A stretch of DNA of 64,000 bases from Laburnicola sp. R22_1. Taxonomy: Eukaryota > Ascomycota > Dothideomycetes > Pleosporales > Didymosphaeriaceae. The stretch is taken from NCBI GenBank assembly GCA_014281115.1, contig JACONQ010000004.1:248001-312000 (forward strand), read 5' to 3'. The notes under the pieces were generated by a model. The model was not told the DNA's origin. It did no database searches and saw only the letters and a program-made list of their open reading frames with translations. Made by a program: the position numbers and the translations under genes. Within the stretch, counting starts at the first letter, position 1. Every line of letters starts with the position of its first letter. Of the stretch, positions 21,076 to 31,669 are shown piece after piece.

Positions 21076-23347
21076 ATGTCATCCCCGCAGGTCAGCGTCC
21101 CCCGGAAACTCTGGGAACATGGCTCCCCCAAATCAACAGCCATGTGGATCTTCATGCAACAAGCGAACCGCAAACACAACCTAACCATGCAAACCTTCCG
21201 TGACCTGTATGCCTGGAGCGTCGGTCCCCAACGCACGCATTTCTGGCACGACATGTGGGACGCAGCAAGGCTGATCCATTCGGGCAGCTACACCGAAGTC
21301 GTCGACGTCGCAGCGCCCATGGATAGCATACCCCACTGGTTCAAAGGCACTCGTCTCAACTTTGCGGAAAATATCTTGTATTCTGCTGATCCTGGCGATG
21401 CTTCTAGGCCGACGACGGTGAATAAAGAGGATGAGAAGGTTGCGTTGACGGAGGTGCGAGAGGGGAACACCGAAGTCAGACATATGACTTTTGGGGAGGT
21501 GCGGAGGCGCGTCGGACTGCTGAGTAATGCGATGAGGGAGAGGGGCGTTGGGAAGGGGGATAGGGTGGCGGTGGTGGCGAGCACGAGTTTCGATACGTTT
21601 ATCTGCTTCATGGCGGTTGTGAGTTTGGGGGGGTTGTTCTCGAGTAGTAGTACGGATATGGGGACCAAGGGGATTCTGGAGCGGTTGTCGCAGATAAAGC
21701 CAAAGTATCTGTTTGCGGATGATTGGGCTGTGTATAATGGGAAGACGAAGGATTTGAGGCCCAAGATTGGAGAGATTGTGGAGGGTATGGAGGGAGTGGC
21801 CGAGTTTCGGGGCGTGGTTGTCCAGCCGAGGTTTCCTGGTAGGCCTGCGGATCTGGATGGTGTACCGAGAGCGGTTACGTTGGACGGGTTCCTGGAAGCT
21901 GCGAGGGGGAGAGAGGAGTTGCTGTTTGAGAGAGTGGCCTTTAGAGATCCGTTTTTGGTGGTGTATTCAAGTGGGACTACAGGGGTGCCAAAGTGCATAG
22001 TGCACAGCGTTGGAGGTGTGTTGATCAGTATGATGAAAGAGGAGAAGCTGCATGGAGAGAAGCGCCCAGATAGTGTGGTGAGTTCCTTTTCATCCGCCGA
22101 TTCCAAGTCTCCGAGCTAACGACGAAAGACATTGCAATACACGACGGTGAGTTCCTCCAACCCGAAGAATCAGTCCCGGACTAACAGTGATAGACGGGCT
22201 GGATAATGTACCTCGTAAGCGTACTAACACTCCTCACAGGCGGCCGCTCCATCCTCTACGACGGCTCGCCCTTTACCCCCTCAGCCCAGGCCTTCCTCTC
22301 CGTCCTAGAATCCCAACGCGTCACCGACTTCGGCACCTCCCCCCGTTTCCTCCACGAACTGCAAAACCAATCTCTCGCCCCCCGCACCCTTTTCGACCTC
22401 TCCGCCCTCCGCTCCGTCTGCACAACCGGCATGGTCCTCTCCGACGCCCTCTTCGAATGGTTCTACGACACCGGCTTCCCCCCCTCCGTCCACCTCCGCA
22501 ACGTCAGCGGCGGAACCGACCTCGCCGGCTGCTTCGGGGCCATGAATCCCCTCGAGCCCGTCTACGTAGGCGGCTGCCAGGGCCCCGTTCTCGGCACCAA
22601 AATGGAAGTGTACGACTCGCTCATCGAGTCCGGCCCCGGGAAGGCCGTGCCAGACGGCGAAGCCGGCGAACTCGTCGCCACGGCCTCCTTTCCCAACCAG
22701 CCCGTTTTCTTCTGGGGCGACGAGTCGGGCGCCCGGTACCACAATGCGTACTATGCGCGTTTTCCACACGTATGGACGCACGGCGACTTCATCCAGTATC
22801 ATCCTGTTACGGGGCAGGTGTTCTTTCTTGGCCGTGCGGACGGGGTCTTGAATCCGAGTGGTGTGCGGTTTGGGTCTAGCGATATTTACTCGGTCGTTGA
22901 GACGCATTTCCCGGAGATTGCGGATAGTGTTTGTGTGGGGCAGAGGCGACCACAGGATACCGATGAGAGGGTTTTGCTCTTTGTGAAGATGAAGGAGGGA
23001 GAGGGGTTTACGGATGAGCTGGTACGGATGGTGAAGCAGAAGATTGGAGAAGAGAAGAGTAAGAGGCATGTCCCGAGATATGTGTTCCAGACGTGGGATA
23101 TACCCGTAAGTCGAGCCTTGACCGGCGGTCTAGAAGGCGTTTGGCAACTGACTTGGTGTAGTGTACGGTTAACTTGAAGAAGGTCGAGTTGCCGGTTAAG
23201 CAGATTGTCTCTGGGAAGATTATTAAACCTAGTGGCACGTTGGCGAATCCGCAGAGTTTGCAGTTTTATTACCAGTTTGCGAAGGTGGAGGAGGTGCTTG
23301 AGAGGATGGAGAAGGAGAGGAATGGAACGGTGAAGAGTAAGTTGTAG
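21076..23347 (+). CDS. acetoacetyl-CoA synthetase
   Basis: Exons 21076-22077, 22129-22146, 22194-23105 and 23162-23347 give 705 residues. The enzyme activates acetoacetate to acetoacetyl-CoA using ATP in the cytosol, allowing ketone or leucine-derived carbon to enter sterol and lipid synthesis. It belongs to the acyl-adenylate superfamily. The AMP-binding loop YSSGTTGVPK is at 297-306, an N-terminal linker domain contains HFWHDMWDA and LNFAENIL, and there are NVSGGTD and the THGDF and GRADGVLNPSGVR hinge motifs. The C-terminal catalytic-lysine region is SGKIIKPSG. Length fits the family (about 650-700). Exon 2 is only 18 nt and encodes TLQYTT of the expected YTTTGW motif. Introns are 51, 47 and 56 nt. 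The start ATG follows a CAACA context. Confidence 0.95.
22129..22146 (+). other. 18-nt micro-exon of acetoacetyl-CoA synthetase
   Basis: It is bounded by a gaaag acceptor and a gtgagt donor. Including it reconstructs the family motif (TLQYTT-TGW) in frame. Confidence 0.85.
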
Positions 23348-24123
23348 GAGGGGGCTGGGGTGACTTAATGGTCGACGACGTTCGGGGTAGTCTGTCAATG
23401 TTGAGTACCGCGTGGCAACGATTTATGTATATTGCTCTAGGCAGCATAGTAGACTTTAAAAAGATAGGATAGTAAGTTTCAAGTAGTATATATCATTAGA
23501 TGGCTCACTTTGCTCGGCGAGCCGTTCCTCGTCCTGCCCATGGCAATTCTTGTTGGAAGGTACAGTCTGGCAGCACCTGGCAGGTGCCTACTGTCTCATT
23601 GTTTACACGCTATCGCGTAAGACTAGGGTACAGAGCTAGTGTAGCTAGGGTTCTCACATCTTACCGCACACTTTTATTAATTCTGCCCGCTTACCTCACC
23701 AGCTACTAACTAACCACATACCTGTCCTCGCTGTGACATATCGTCTCTAGGTGCCATTACTCCTTTACACAATCTAGTGCACCTATATAACTCTTTACTA
23801 ACTTGTAAAACCACAGCAAAAGCTGTCCATACATCCTTATTAACCACCGCCACACCTCTAAACATCCTCCACTCCGCACCTCATCGACAACATTCCTACT
23901 CACCACTCCTTGTAACCTCACATACGCTGCACTTACACCCCTCTACACCCCACCTAGCATATAGTGCTTTAACCGAGGGCACTACCACCCACCCAACACA
24001 TCCAACGCCCCAAGCCTCAATACATCACACTCGCTCCGCATCACCAACCCTACTCCACATAGTAGTTTCCAGACTACTAGCAACCCCAAGGGTTACGCGG
24101 ACGAAGGTTAAGTTGGTACCTTT

Positions 24124-24240
24124 TAAGACAACAGCAGTAGCTATCTATACATCCTTAGTAATAACCCTAATTAATCTGCATGGCGGTTTTTGGGCTACTA
24201 GTACCTATTGTAGTTTTTTAGTCTAATAGGAATTATAAGG
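24124..24240 (+). repeat. degraded first block of a duplicated minisatellite
   Basis: This block repeats the start and unit structure of 24283-24492: agctatctatacatccttag corresponds to agctgtctggacgtccttgt, followed by ggcggttttt units at 24182-24208 and 24209-24235. It is richer in A and T through mostly C-to-T and G-to-A type differences, as RIP would produce. A third remnant of the leading segment is at 23816-23855. Confidence 0.65.
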
Positions 24241-24330
24241 GTTGTATATAGAGAGAAGGTTTTCGTTGGCAACTTAAAAGATGATAGTAATAGCTGTCTG
24301 GACGTCCTTGTTGACGACCCGGATCCGCAC

Positions 24331-24492
24331 GGCGGTTTCCGGGCTGATGGCGACTGTGGTGGGTTTTGGGCTGACGGCGACGATGGTGGGTTCTAGGGTG
24401 ATAGAGACGATGGCAGTTTCTGGGCTAATAGCGACCATAGCGGTTTCTGGTCTAATGGCGACCATAGCGGTTTCTAGTCTAATGGCGACCAT
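24331..24492 (+). repeat. 27-bp minisatellite, six units
   Basis: Units start at 24331, 24358, 24385, 24412, 24439 and 24466 and follow the pattern ggyggtttctgggctgatgg plus cgaccat. Unit length is a multiple of three, so both strands keep open frames with 9-residue repeats. I do not think they are translated. Confidence 0.9.
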
Positions 24493-24582
24493 GAGGGTTA
24501 TGCAGACAAGGACACAGGACACAGTTTGAAGTTAACAATTATATTAATTGTTTAGGCTCCCTCTGCTACCATCCCCACTATA

Positions 24583-24702
24583 GTCAATCCGGATCGCGCC
24601 CCTTTTTTTTTACGTACGTTGGCTGCCAGTGTTGAACCTTGGTTGTGCTGTTACGTCTTATCATCTGTAAACGGTTAGGTCGTCTAGAAACAGATATGAA
24701 TG
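24583..24702 (+). repeat. transposon terminus and dispersed repeat, copy B
   Basis: It begins with gtcaatccggatcgcgcc after TA, then a T-run. It continues into a block matching 4129-4184 and the 15-mer shared with 4284-4298. The decayed transposase tail lies just to the right, so this may be one end of that element. Confidence 0.65.
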
Positions 24703-24904
24703 GATGAAATGTTATCAAAAGATCCCCTTGGCAGTATGGTGCTCACACTACACGCTGGCGGCTATCGTTAGTTCACGTCCTTTTAGTCCGCTTCGAGCTC
24801 CCCCTTCACAGCATAAATTACGCAATTGCGCTGCTCTTGGCAGTAACACTATGGACGTTCTATCGTAGTAGGAAAACAAAGAGAACGTATGGAAATGTGA
24901 GTAC

Positions 24905-25084
24905 GAGGCGGACATGTAGAAGAAGGTGCTAGAGGACCTGCTACTTATTTTGTAGAAGGAAAAAATAGAGATATAGCTGAAAGCTATAGAAGACGCATGA
25001 TGGAAGAAGGCGAAATTTAACAGGAGACAAGCTAAAGAGAAAGAGCGCAAGAGAAAGCACAAGCATCGACTATGGGGTTGCTAG
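24905..25084 (+). pseudogene. decayed C-terminus of a transposase-like gene
   Basis: One frame reads as a lysine/arginine/glutamate-rich helical tail (for example KEKERKRKHKH) interrupted by four stops, three TAG and one TGA, before a final TAG. Each internal stop could come from CAG, CAA or CGA by a C-to-T change, the RIP pattern. Basic tails of this kind occur in pogo/Fot1-type transposases, but with no catalytic core visible the family is a guess. Confidence 0.45.
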
Positions 25085-25771
25085 AATTGCTTTTAAACTA
25101 GTATCCCCTTTGGTGTAAGTAAATACCTAAAGTGAGCAAATTAAATATACAATGTGACTTTACTGCCATCCCTACGTAATCTAGACATACAACCCAGTCT
25201 TCCCAATCCTCGCACTCACCATCTTATCACTTTTCTTCTCCGAGTCATTCTACTTAGTTACCCCCACCTCTACTATCGCGGTCTAGTAGCGTGCTATAGA
25301 TCACGGTTATGAGTGACTCTATGCACACACAAACAGTTATAAACAGCAGCAAATCTATGATCCTCCACTCCCTCTATCCTCCCTCAGAAGACCTCCCCAA
25401 CACACACCTTCTAAACCCCATACCAGAGGAAACCCAAAAACAATCCCCACATTCTTTATACCAACCATTAGCAACCCCCCCAAAGCATCACGAGAATTGG
25501 ACCTAACAGCAAGCACACCACACCTCAGAGTACAGTAGCAACTAGTGTTCAAAAAGCAAGCAACAACGTTAATCCATAACTTGCCTGGGCAGCCGTTGAG
25601 GATTTCTCTACATCGAGCGCTAGTCAACTTTCAACAATACTTGCGTGAATAACATGATGGCTAGTATGTGAAGAGAGAAGCAGCGAACAACCTCAACGCA
25701 GTGAACGCGACATCGGACAAGGCATGCATCGTCTCATCATTGATATCTATACCATCGAACCACGAACGCTA

Positions 25772-27408
25772 TTAATTTACATCAGGCAGCCGCACAGCGA
25801 TGTCACCAGATTGTGTAATGTATCGCACCCACGGAAGGGACGGGTATTGGAGCTAGACCCGCAGTCAGCAATAGTCTCGTAGGCGTCAAATGTATAAAGG
25901 TTACTTGCCTTTGGCTCAATAATCTTCAGATACCGCACTTGGATACCACTCGTCGTGAAGTATGGAATTTCAAACTTGACACTGATCGGTCTCTTGCCTT
26001 TGCCGCCGCCGACACCTCCCATGCTGCCTCCAAAACCGCCCATCATACCGCCGCCCTTCTCGTCGTCGCCGCGCACTGAAGGCAGACCGAGCTCGGCGCG
26101 CATGAGGAACTCTTTGCCACCTCCAAACTGCTTGATCTTCCAGACTATTGATGACGTCTCAGGTGCATAGTGTACCGTACCGATGTTCGTCCGGAATCGG
26201 GGCGTGTCCGCGTCCTCGGGTACGGGTATTGAGATTTGGACATTGTTGGCCGTGCTCCGTCGCTTAAACTGCGCTTTCGCCTGCACTCGTGGTTAGCAAA
26301 ATGCGCGCTCACCATACTGGTATGCCTACCTTCAACATGTATTCTATTCTGCTACCGGAGTGGCTCTCCACTATGCACTCGACCCAAATCAAGGGCTTGA
26401 CCTGGGTGTTCAGACGGTAGCTCATGAGCTCGAATTCACCATCCGGCGGGATGAAGCTGATCGTCCGGTCGTTCTCGAATCTCGATAATCTCACACACTG
26501 GTGAAACTTGACGTCTTCCATTTCCACAGCCTTCCCTCTCGTCGCTCTCCCCGTAGTCTCGAACATGGCCTTGTCGTTCAGACCCAGTCGCAGTTCAGGC
26601 ATACCAGACAGGTAGCATTTCATCTTGACAGCACCAAGGATCTCAGACCGTAGCACGTTGCCGGTCGAAGAGACGAGGAGGTTAAGCGATTCGACGACGT
26701 CAAGGAAGACTTCGTTCTTGCGGTATCGGATACCTTCACTCCGCCAGCTGACGGCGTTTGTGACGGCGATAGGCGGCCGCGGGTTAAGGTGCACTTCGAG
26801 CTTGTGAGACTCCTGTGTGATGTACCTGCACGCAGAGTGTTAGTATTCAGCACCAAGAATGTTCCATGACTGTAAGAGGAGAAGGCGCACTCTTGTAATA
26901 TCTTGGTTTCCGTTGTTTGCGGGTATCCAAAGTCCATCATCTCATCGAGCAGCTCGTAGATAACGACAAAGTTGTCGCGTATACTCTCCTCCTCCAGCTC
27001 CTTGAAGTATTCAGTGAAGACTTCGACAATCTTGTGCAGGAACAGCAAGATTTCAGCGGCATTGGTATTTCGTTTCGTGAGCGCGAGAAGGTAGAGGTTG
27101 TTGTGTCGGATGTAGAGGTACTACGGAAGTCAGCTATGCGGGCGAGGCAGCGGGGCGCTGGTTGCGCGTGGTGGGACTCGGGAATGCGTACGTTGATGCC
27201 TTCGTTGGAGAAGCACGGCGGGACGGCGGAGCTTTCTTCTTCGGCATCGCTCAGCAGGACGGGAAACTTCTCGACGGCCGACATGGGGATGTCTCCCCTG
27301 TAGTTGCGCGCCAGTAGGGTCTGCTCGACGTTAGCCTGCACCTTCACCTGGGGCACCCCACAAGCTCACCTTGCCCTTCAGGTCGAGGAAGAACACCGCC
27401 GACGCCAT
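25772..27408 (-). CDS. APM1: AP-1 clathrin adaptor complex mu subunit
   Basis: Exons 27408-27370, 27320-27192, 27120-26891, 26825-26330, 26280-25909 and 25852-25772 give 448 residues, the usual length. The medium chain of the AP-1 coat sits on trans-Golgi and endosome membranes and reads YxxPhi sorting signals. An N-terminal longin domain (MASAVFFLDLKGK-TLLARNYRGD) covers about 1-140. The mu homology domain starts near 165 with SWRSEGIRYRKNEVFLDVVE and ends in PWVRYITQ-SGDIAVRLPDVN, typical of AP-1 mu. Introns are 49, 71, 65, 49 and 56 nt. The last has a GC donor (AAG|GCAAGT) and CTAG acceptor. Using the nearby GTAACC as donor breaks the frame, and reading through gives a non-homologous tail. 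A Gly/Met-rich insert lies at about 370-395. Confidence 0.96.
25853..25908 (-). other. non-canonical GC-AG intron in the AP-1 mu gene
   Basis: The donor AAG|GCAAGT matches the known consensus for GC-AG introns and the acceptor is GTCTAG. Splicing restores the conserved C-terminus of mu adaptins in frame; no GT donor does so. Confidence 0.85.
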
Positions 27409-27994
27409 TGTAGAGAAAAGAAAGGGTCACAGGCTGGTTTCAGTATCGGCGACCCTATCGGACCATTGCAGGAGGGGAGCAGGCGGTATAGGCGTGGCTA
27501 TAGTTGTTTGCAGCTGCGCGATGATGGTGCTGGTGAATGTTCGCTTCGGATTCACAATGGTGTTGCCAAGACCAGATACACGCTAGTCCACACATAGATA
27601 AGCTTTTTGACCCGCACTTGTCAAGCACGCCTTTCTGTATGCGGTACTTTTGATCCTAAACAGCTACAGACGCGCTGAAATCCATTGCATCTGATCTGCC
27701 TATATTGACGTGCTAAAATCCTAAACAAACAGCATCTGACGTTGAATACACACTACGACAATGACATGGCTACAAAACCGGCGATTTTAATTTGATGAAT
27801 CGCCTCAAAACGGAGGCATTATGGAGAGGCCAACAGAAGGAGGAGACTTTGGTAATCGTTGAGCCAGAGGCACGTTGAGCCTAGAGGTTAGTTAGATAGG
27901 CGTCGGAGTTGAAAATGCGGTCGTAAGGAAACACTAACAACTCGCCCACCAAGGAACGTACCCCCTTACCATTCGAACCCCCTCTTCCTAAACC
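27409..27994. other. intergenic between AP-1 mu and GPI-anchored protein genes
   Basis: This contains the AP-1 mu promoter and the 3' region of the downstream minus-strand gene's neighbour. No gene is seen. Confidence 0.5.
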
Positions 27995-28756
27995 CTACAA
28001 CCCCACAGCAATTCCCAAGACCGCAAAACCCAGCGCTACCCCCACTGCCGCAATCTTCATCGGCGCCGCACCACCGCTCGATCCCGAAGTCAAGGCATTC
28101 GCATCCGCAACCCGGACGCCATACTGCGTCGCCGCCGTCACCGCCCCACCAACCGTCGTCGTAACAACATTCGTTGCCGTCGTAATCGCCGTGCAGCCCG
28201 CCCAGCTCGTCCACGGCGCATCTGTGCTCCACGATCCTTGCGTCCAGCCCGGCCAGTCGCTCCCAGGACATGCGCTTCCACCCCACCATGCGGTCCATGG
28301 GCCATTGTGCCAGTCGCTGTGCGTGCTCCATGCACCTGGTCCCCAACTTCCTGAGCCGAAAGGGCCGTAGCCATGGGGTCCGCCCCAGTGGTGGCCTTTT
28401 GGTCCACCTTGCCCGCCTCTGCCTCCTGGATGGCCGTAGCCAGGACCCCAGGGGCCGAAGCCGGGTCCATAGCCTGTGCTGGGCCACGAGAAGCCGTTCG
28501 ATGCTAAAGAGGCTTGGATGGAGGACCATTGGGCGGGGTTGGTGGTGAAATGTGGGGGGATAAAAGGCGCCGCTGTTGTTGCTGAGCCGGCAGCGTTGGA
28601 AGCAATATCTGCGGCTGAGGTAGCATCGGACAATGCAGCGGCAGGAGGTAGGACACTGCTGGGGACAAGGGAACCAAACTCGGAGGGGATCGCCGTCGGT
28701 ACTGACTGCGCGTATGCGCCCGCGGCAATGATGAGGCCAAGAATGGTGAATTTCAT
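27995..28756 (-). CDS. predicted GPI-anchored cell-wall protein, Gly/Trp/Pro/His-rich
   Basis: An intronless frame of 253 residues. It has a signal peptide (MKFTILGLIIAAGAYAQ), an Ala/Ser-rich stem, a central Gly/Trp/Pro/His-rich segment (about 90-180, with repeats such as GPGFGPWGPGYGHPGG) and a Thr/Val-rich region (TNVVTTTVGGAVT). It ends in a small-residue site (SGSSGG) followed by a hydrophobic tail GFAVLGIAVGL. This is the layout of a fungal GPI-anchored wall or surface protein. I know no enzymatic domain. Cysteines in SACPGSDW and WAGCTA could pair. A TATA box lies 65-75 nt upstream of the start. Confidence 0.85.
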   Translation of the reverse strand: MKFTILGLIIAAGAYAQSVPTAIPSEFGSLVPSSVLPPAAALSDATSAADIASNAAGSATTAAPFIPPHFTTNPAQWSSIQASLASNGFSWPSTGYGPGFGPWGPGYGHPGGRGGQGGPKGHHWGGPHGYGPFGSGSWGPGAWSTHSDWHNGPWTAWWGGSACPGSDWPGWTQGSWSTDAPWTSWAGCTAITTATNVVTTTVGGAVTAATQYGVRVADANALTSGSSGGAAPMKIAAVGVALGFAVLGIAVGL

Positions 28757-29764
28757 GGTGGATAAGTGAATTGTGTCCTTTCAAGTCGAGGAAGATGCCG
28801 TTGGAAGGAGCGCAGCGCCCTATTATAAATATCCAAAAGAGACGGCCGAGATGGTGTGACTGAAACGAACCACACCACAACAAACCTAATCTTGATATAT
28901 ACTTACACAACCACGCGGCCTTGTACGCCATGACCACGCCGTCTTCCGTCATAGACCCTGTTCCGGAGGAGTCCCGCGCACATCTATTGATCGCTTCAAC
29001 GCACCGCTCGAGGGCTGCCATGGACACGCGTCAAGGTATGCATCTAAGCGTAGTCAAAGCAACATTTATTTCCCAAGCACGATCTGTGGGTAGCTGCAAG
29101 TGGTTGAGAGGTGCATATCAGCTTGTTTATTTATCATGTAGTCGAGCCACAAAAAACCTAGAGGTAGGCAATTTCTCCGACATGACTCTGAGCGTGTTGC
29201 TCCCCTAGCGGTGCGATATTGCGGTGGGGTGACGTTCCCATGTAAGGGATGTGCACAAGGGCACGGGCGCCGGAGAACTAGTGCGGGGAGAAATCGCGGA
29301 CAAGAGACGAGTGAACAACACACGTCATACGGCTGCCATGCGGTATGATAAACTTTGAAGATCGGCGACAACGTCAAAGACAGTGGTCATGTGCTGTATA
29401 TATCATGTTAAGATGTTGAAGTTTAGTGGTGGTGTAAGACGTCTGTTGGACTGTTAACTGTTTTGTTGGAGCAACGACATCGGGGTCTGATGGCAAGAAC
29501 CACCGACCGACACGGCAACTCAACCTTCCAGAACGGCAATGTTCGGATTTCAATTTGATGACCATGTATCTAATCTCGATCTCACGATCGATTGGAACCG
29601 TAAATTATGCAAGTACTCACGGAATTCTAGAGAAGTACATCAAAGTCAGCGACGAAGGACAAGTCACAATGTGCGAATCTACCCTCTTCATACATGTAGC
29701 GCATCATGACACACAACTGCTCCTATCGACCTCTGTTCATCTTTGAGCTCCCATCCCACACCAC
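28757..29764. other. intergenic; no gene recognised
   Basis: It holds the promoter of the GPI-protein gene on the left and the 3' flank of the permease gene on the right. Short ORFs lack motifs. Confidence 0.5.
28821..28830 (-). promoter_or_regulatory. TATA box of the GPI-anchored protein gene
   Basis: The minus strand reads ATTTATAATA about 65-75 nt upstream of the ATG at 28756, consistent with a strong regulated promoter. Confidence 0.55.
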
Positions 29765-31669
29765 TCACAAAATTCTATTCAACCTCCCCTTCCACCCCCA
29801 CTTCTCACTCCTCTCCACCTCCTCGCCACTCCCACTCCCACTCCCCCCAACACTCCCCCCCTCATCCACATACCCATTCGAATCATACACCTCATCCGGC
29901 AACACCGCCCTCTCAATCATTGTCTCCCTAGGCGGAAACACCGTACTCAACCCCACATAAGCAACACTCGTCCCCACAAAGCCCAACAACCAGCCAAACG
30001 TATAAGGCCTGTCGCCCACGCCCACCTCAATAGAAGGATTAATCGAGTGAATGAACCCAGGCATGTTGGGCGCGACATTGATCAGAAACGCAACGACGGC
30101 GCGCCAGTTGACGCCGTGCCAGTACCGGTATATGCCGTGCGGTTGGTACAAAGCAAGCGTGTCGTATTTCCGCCTGTGGATCCACCAAAAGTCCCACACC
30201 ATGATTGCCGCAATGGGTCCCAGAAAGACGGCGTAGGCACTCATGAAGTTCAAGAAGCTGCTTGCGCTCGCTAGGATTTTCCACGGTACGAGTGCCCACG
30301 CGACGACGGCGCAGAGGAGTTGTCCGCGCCGGATGTTGATGTACTGTGGGAAGAGGGCTGTGAGGTCGTTGGCGGCTGAGAGGGAGTTGGCCGAGATGTT
30401 GACTCCCAGAGCGGCCAGGGCGAAACTGAAGGCTGCGAAGAAGCGGGCTGCGCGGGAGGACCAGTTGGAGATGAGCGCCATGGGGTCCCAGTCGAGATGG
30501 CCGTAGCGGGCCGCTCCGGCAGAGGAGGCGGCGATTCCGATAAAGGCGATGAAGGTAAACACGATGGGGAGGAATGGGACGTAGATGAGTTGCCACTTCA
30601 CCGAGACTCGTGAGTAGCGAGAGAAATCGGCCTGTATTTGTGCATCAGCATCAGTCTGAAGTAAACGTACGTAGAGGGAGAGACATAGCTTACCTGGTTG
30701 ACCGACAGGGTTGCATAATTTCCAATGACTGAAGTCAAGGAGCTCAAGAAAGCCCAGCTATACGCACTCCCACTAATAGTAGCCTTCTGGACGAATAACT
30801 CACCCCCACCATCCGTAACCACAAAAGCCCACACGAGGATGGCAATCCACGAAATCGGCACAATCACACTCTTGACCATGAACAACCATCTGAGATTGTT
30901 TGGGTGCATATACAGAAACGGCAATTGAATCAGCCAGAATAAGAAGAAACAGATCATGGTGTTGGTCGCTATGCCCTGTGATTCACGGATGTGGTTTGGC
31001 AATGTAAGAAAGGACGGCCAAATTGCACCGAGCATGACCCGGACTGTATTTGCGCCGTTCATGGTTTGGATGGCGAACCAGAAGATGGCGAGAATGGCGC
31101 GGGAGATGATGGCTATGTAAGAGCCCCAGAATCCCCACGATGCCCGGGCAAGGACGGGGAAAGGTGCATGGTCTAAAACATACTCAGCACCTGTCCTTCA
31201 TTTTCTGGAATCAGACATACGTACGGATCACACCGACTGCGCCGTTCAGCGCAATGACGAACGATACAATGAAGAAAGCTAGTGCGACAATGCCGATGGA
31301 TTCTCGCCACGAGAGGCCTACGGATATGATGCCGGCTGCAAACTGCCATGTTGCCGCGCTGCGAAGGCATCAGATCTTCGCCCTTGCTTTCACAAGAAGA
31401 GAATTGTCTTACTTGAAGGCATCAGATACCCAATAAGCGAGGAAGCTCGTAACGCCCCATTTCCGTGCGTGTCGTGGCACAGGGTCAAGATCTTTGTTGG
31501 TCCTGCTCAACAGTCAGCTTGTTGCCTTTTCAATGCCACCCAGCTTGTCGTAGATAGATTTTTAGTTTTTACTAAGTTGCTGGGGAAACGCCCACCATCT
31601 CTGATTTCCCTCTGCGAACGCTGATCTCGGCTGATCCACCTTCAGGTGGGGGCGTTCAAATATAGGCAT
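29765..31669 (-). CDS. NCS1-family permease (Fur-type purine/pyrimidine or related transporter)
   Basis: Exons 31669-31596, 31502-31413, 31358-31225, 31172-30694 and 30631-29765 give 547 residues. NCS1 proteins import uracil, allantoin, uridine, thiamine or similar compounds by proton symport across the plasma membrane. Diagnostic motifs are NKDLDPVPRHARKWG before the first helix, YWVSDAFNAATW, HHAPFPVLARASWGFWGSY, LSVNQADFSRYSR in the middle loop, and DFWWIHRRKYDT with LYQPHGIYRYWHGVNWRA late. About 12 hydrophobic segments are seen. Introns (93, 54, 52 and 62 nt) all have GT-AG ends and rejoin these motifs in frame. The C-terminal tail has a Gly/Ser run (GGSVGGSGSGSG) and a basic end. The substrate cannot be told from sequence alone. 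Confidence 0.93.

Larger units (their letters stand above)
23348..25771. other. repeat island with RIP-like decay; no intact gene
   Basis: About 2.4 kb lies between convergent genes. It holds AT-rich tracts, duplicated minisatellite blocks, a dispersed repeat and a decayed transposase tail, each listed separately. The segment 25300-25560 is strikingly C/A-rich on the plus strand. I see no intact gene. Confidence 0.6.

Noticed and set aside
22305..23069. 254-codon minus ORF
   Set aside because: Antisense to the acetoacetyl-CoA synthetase exon 3.
24331..24492. Regular 27-bp units considered as a CRISPR-like array
   Set aside because: Units are directly adjacent with no unique spacers, and the host is eukaryotic; it is a minisatellite.
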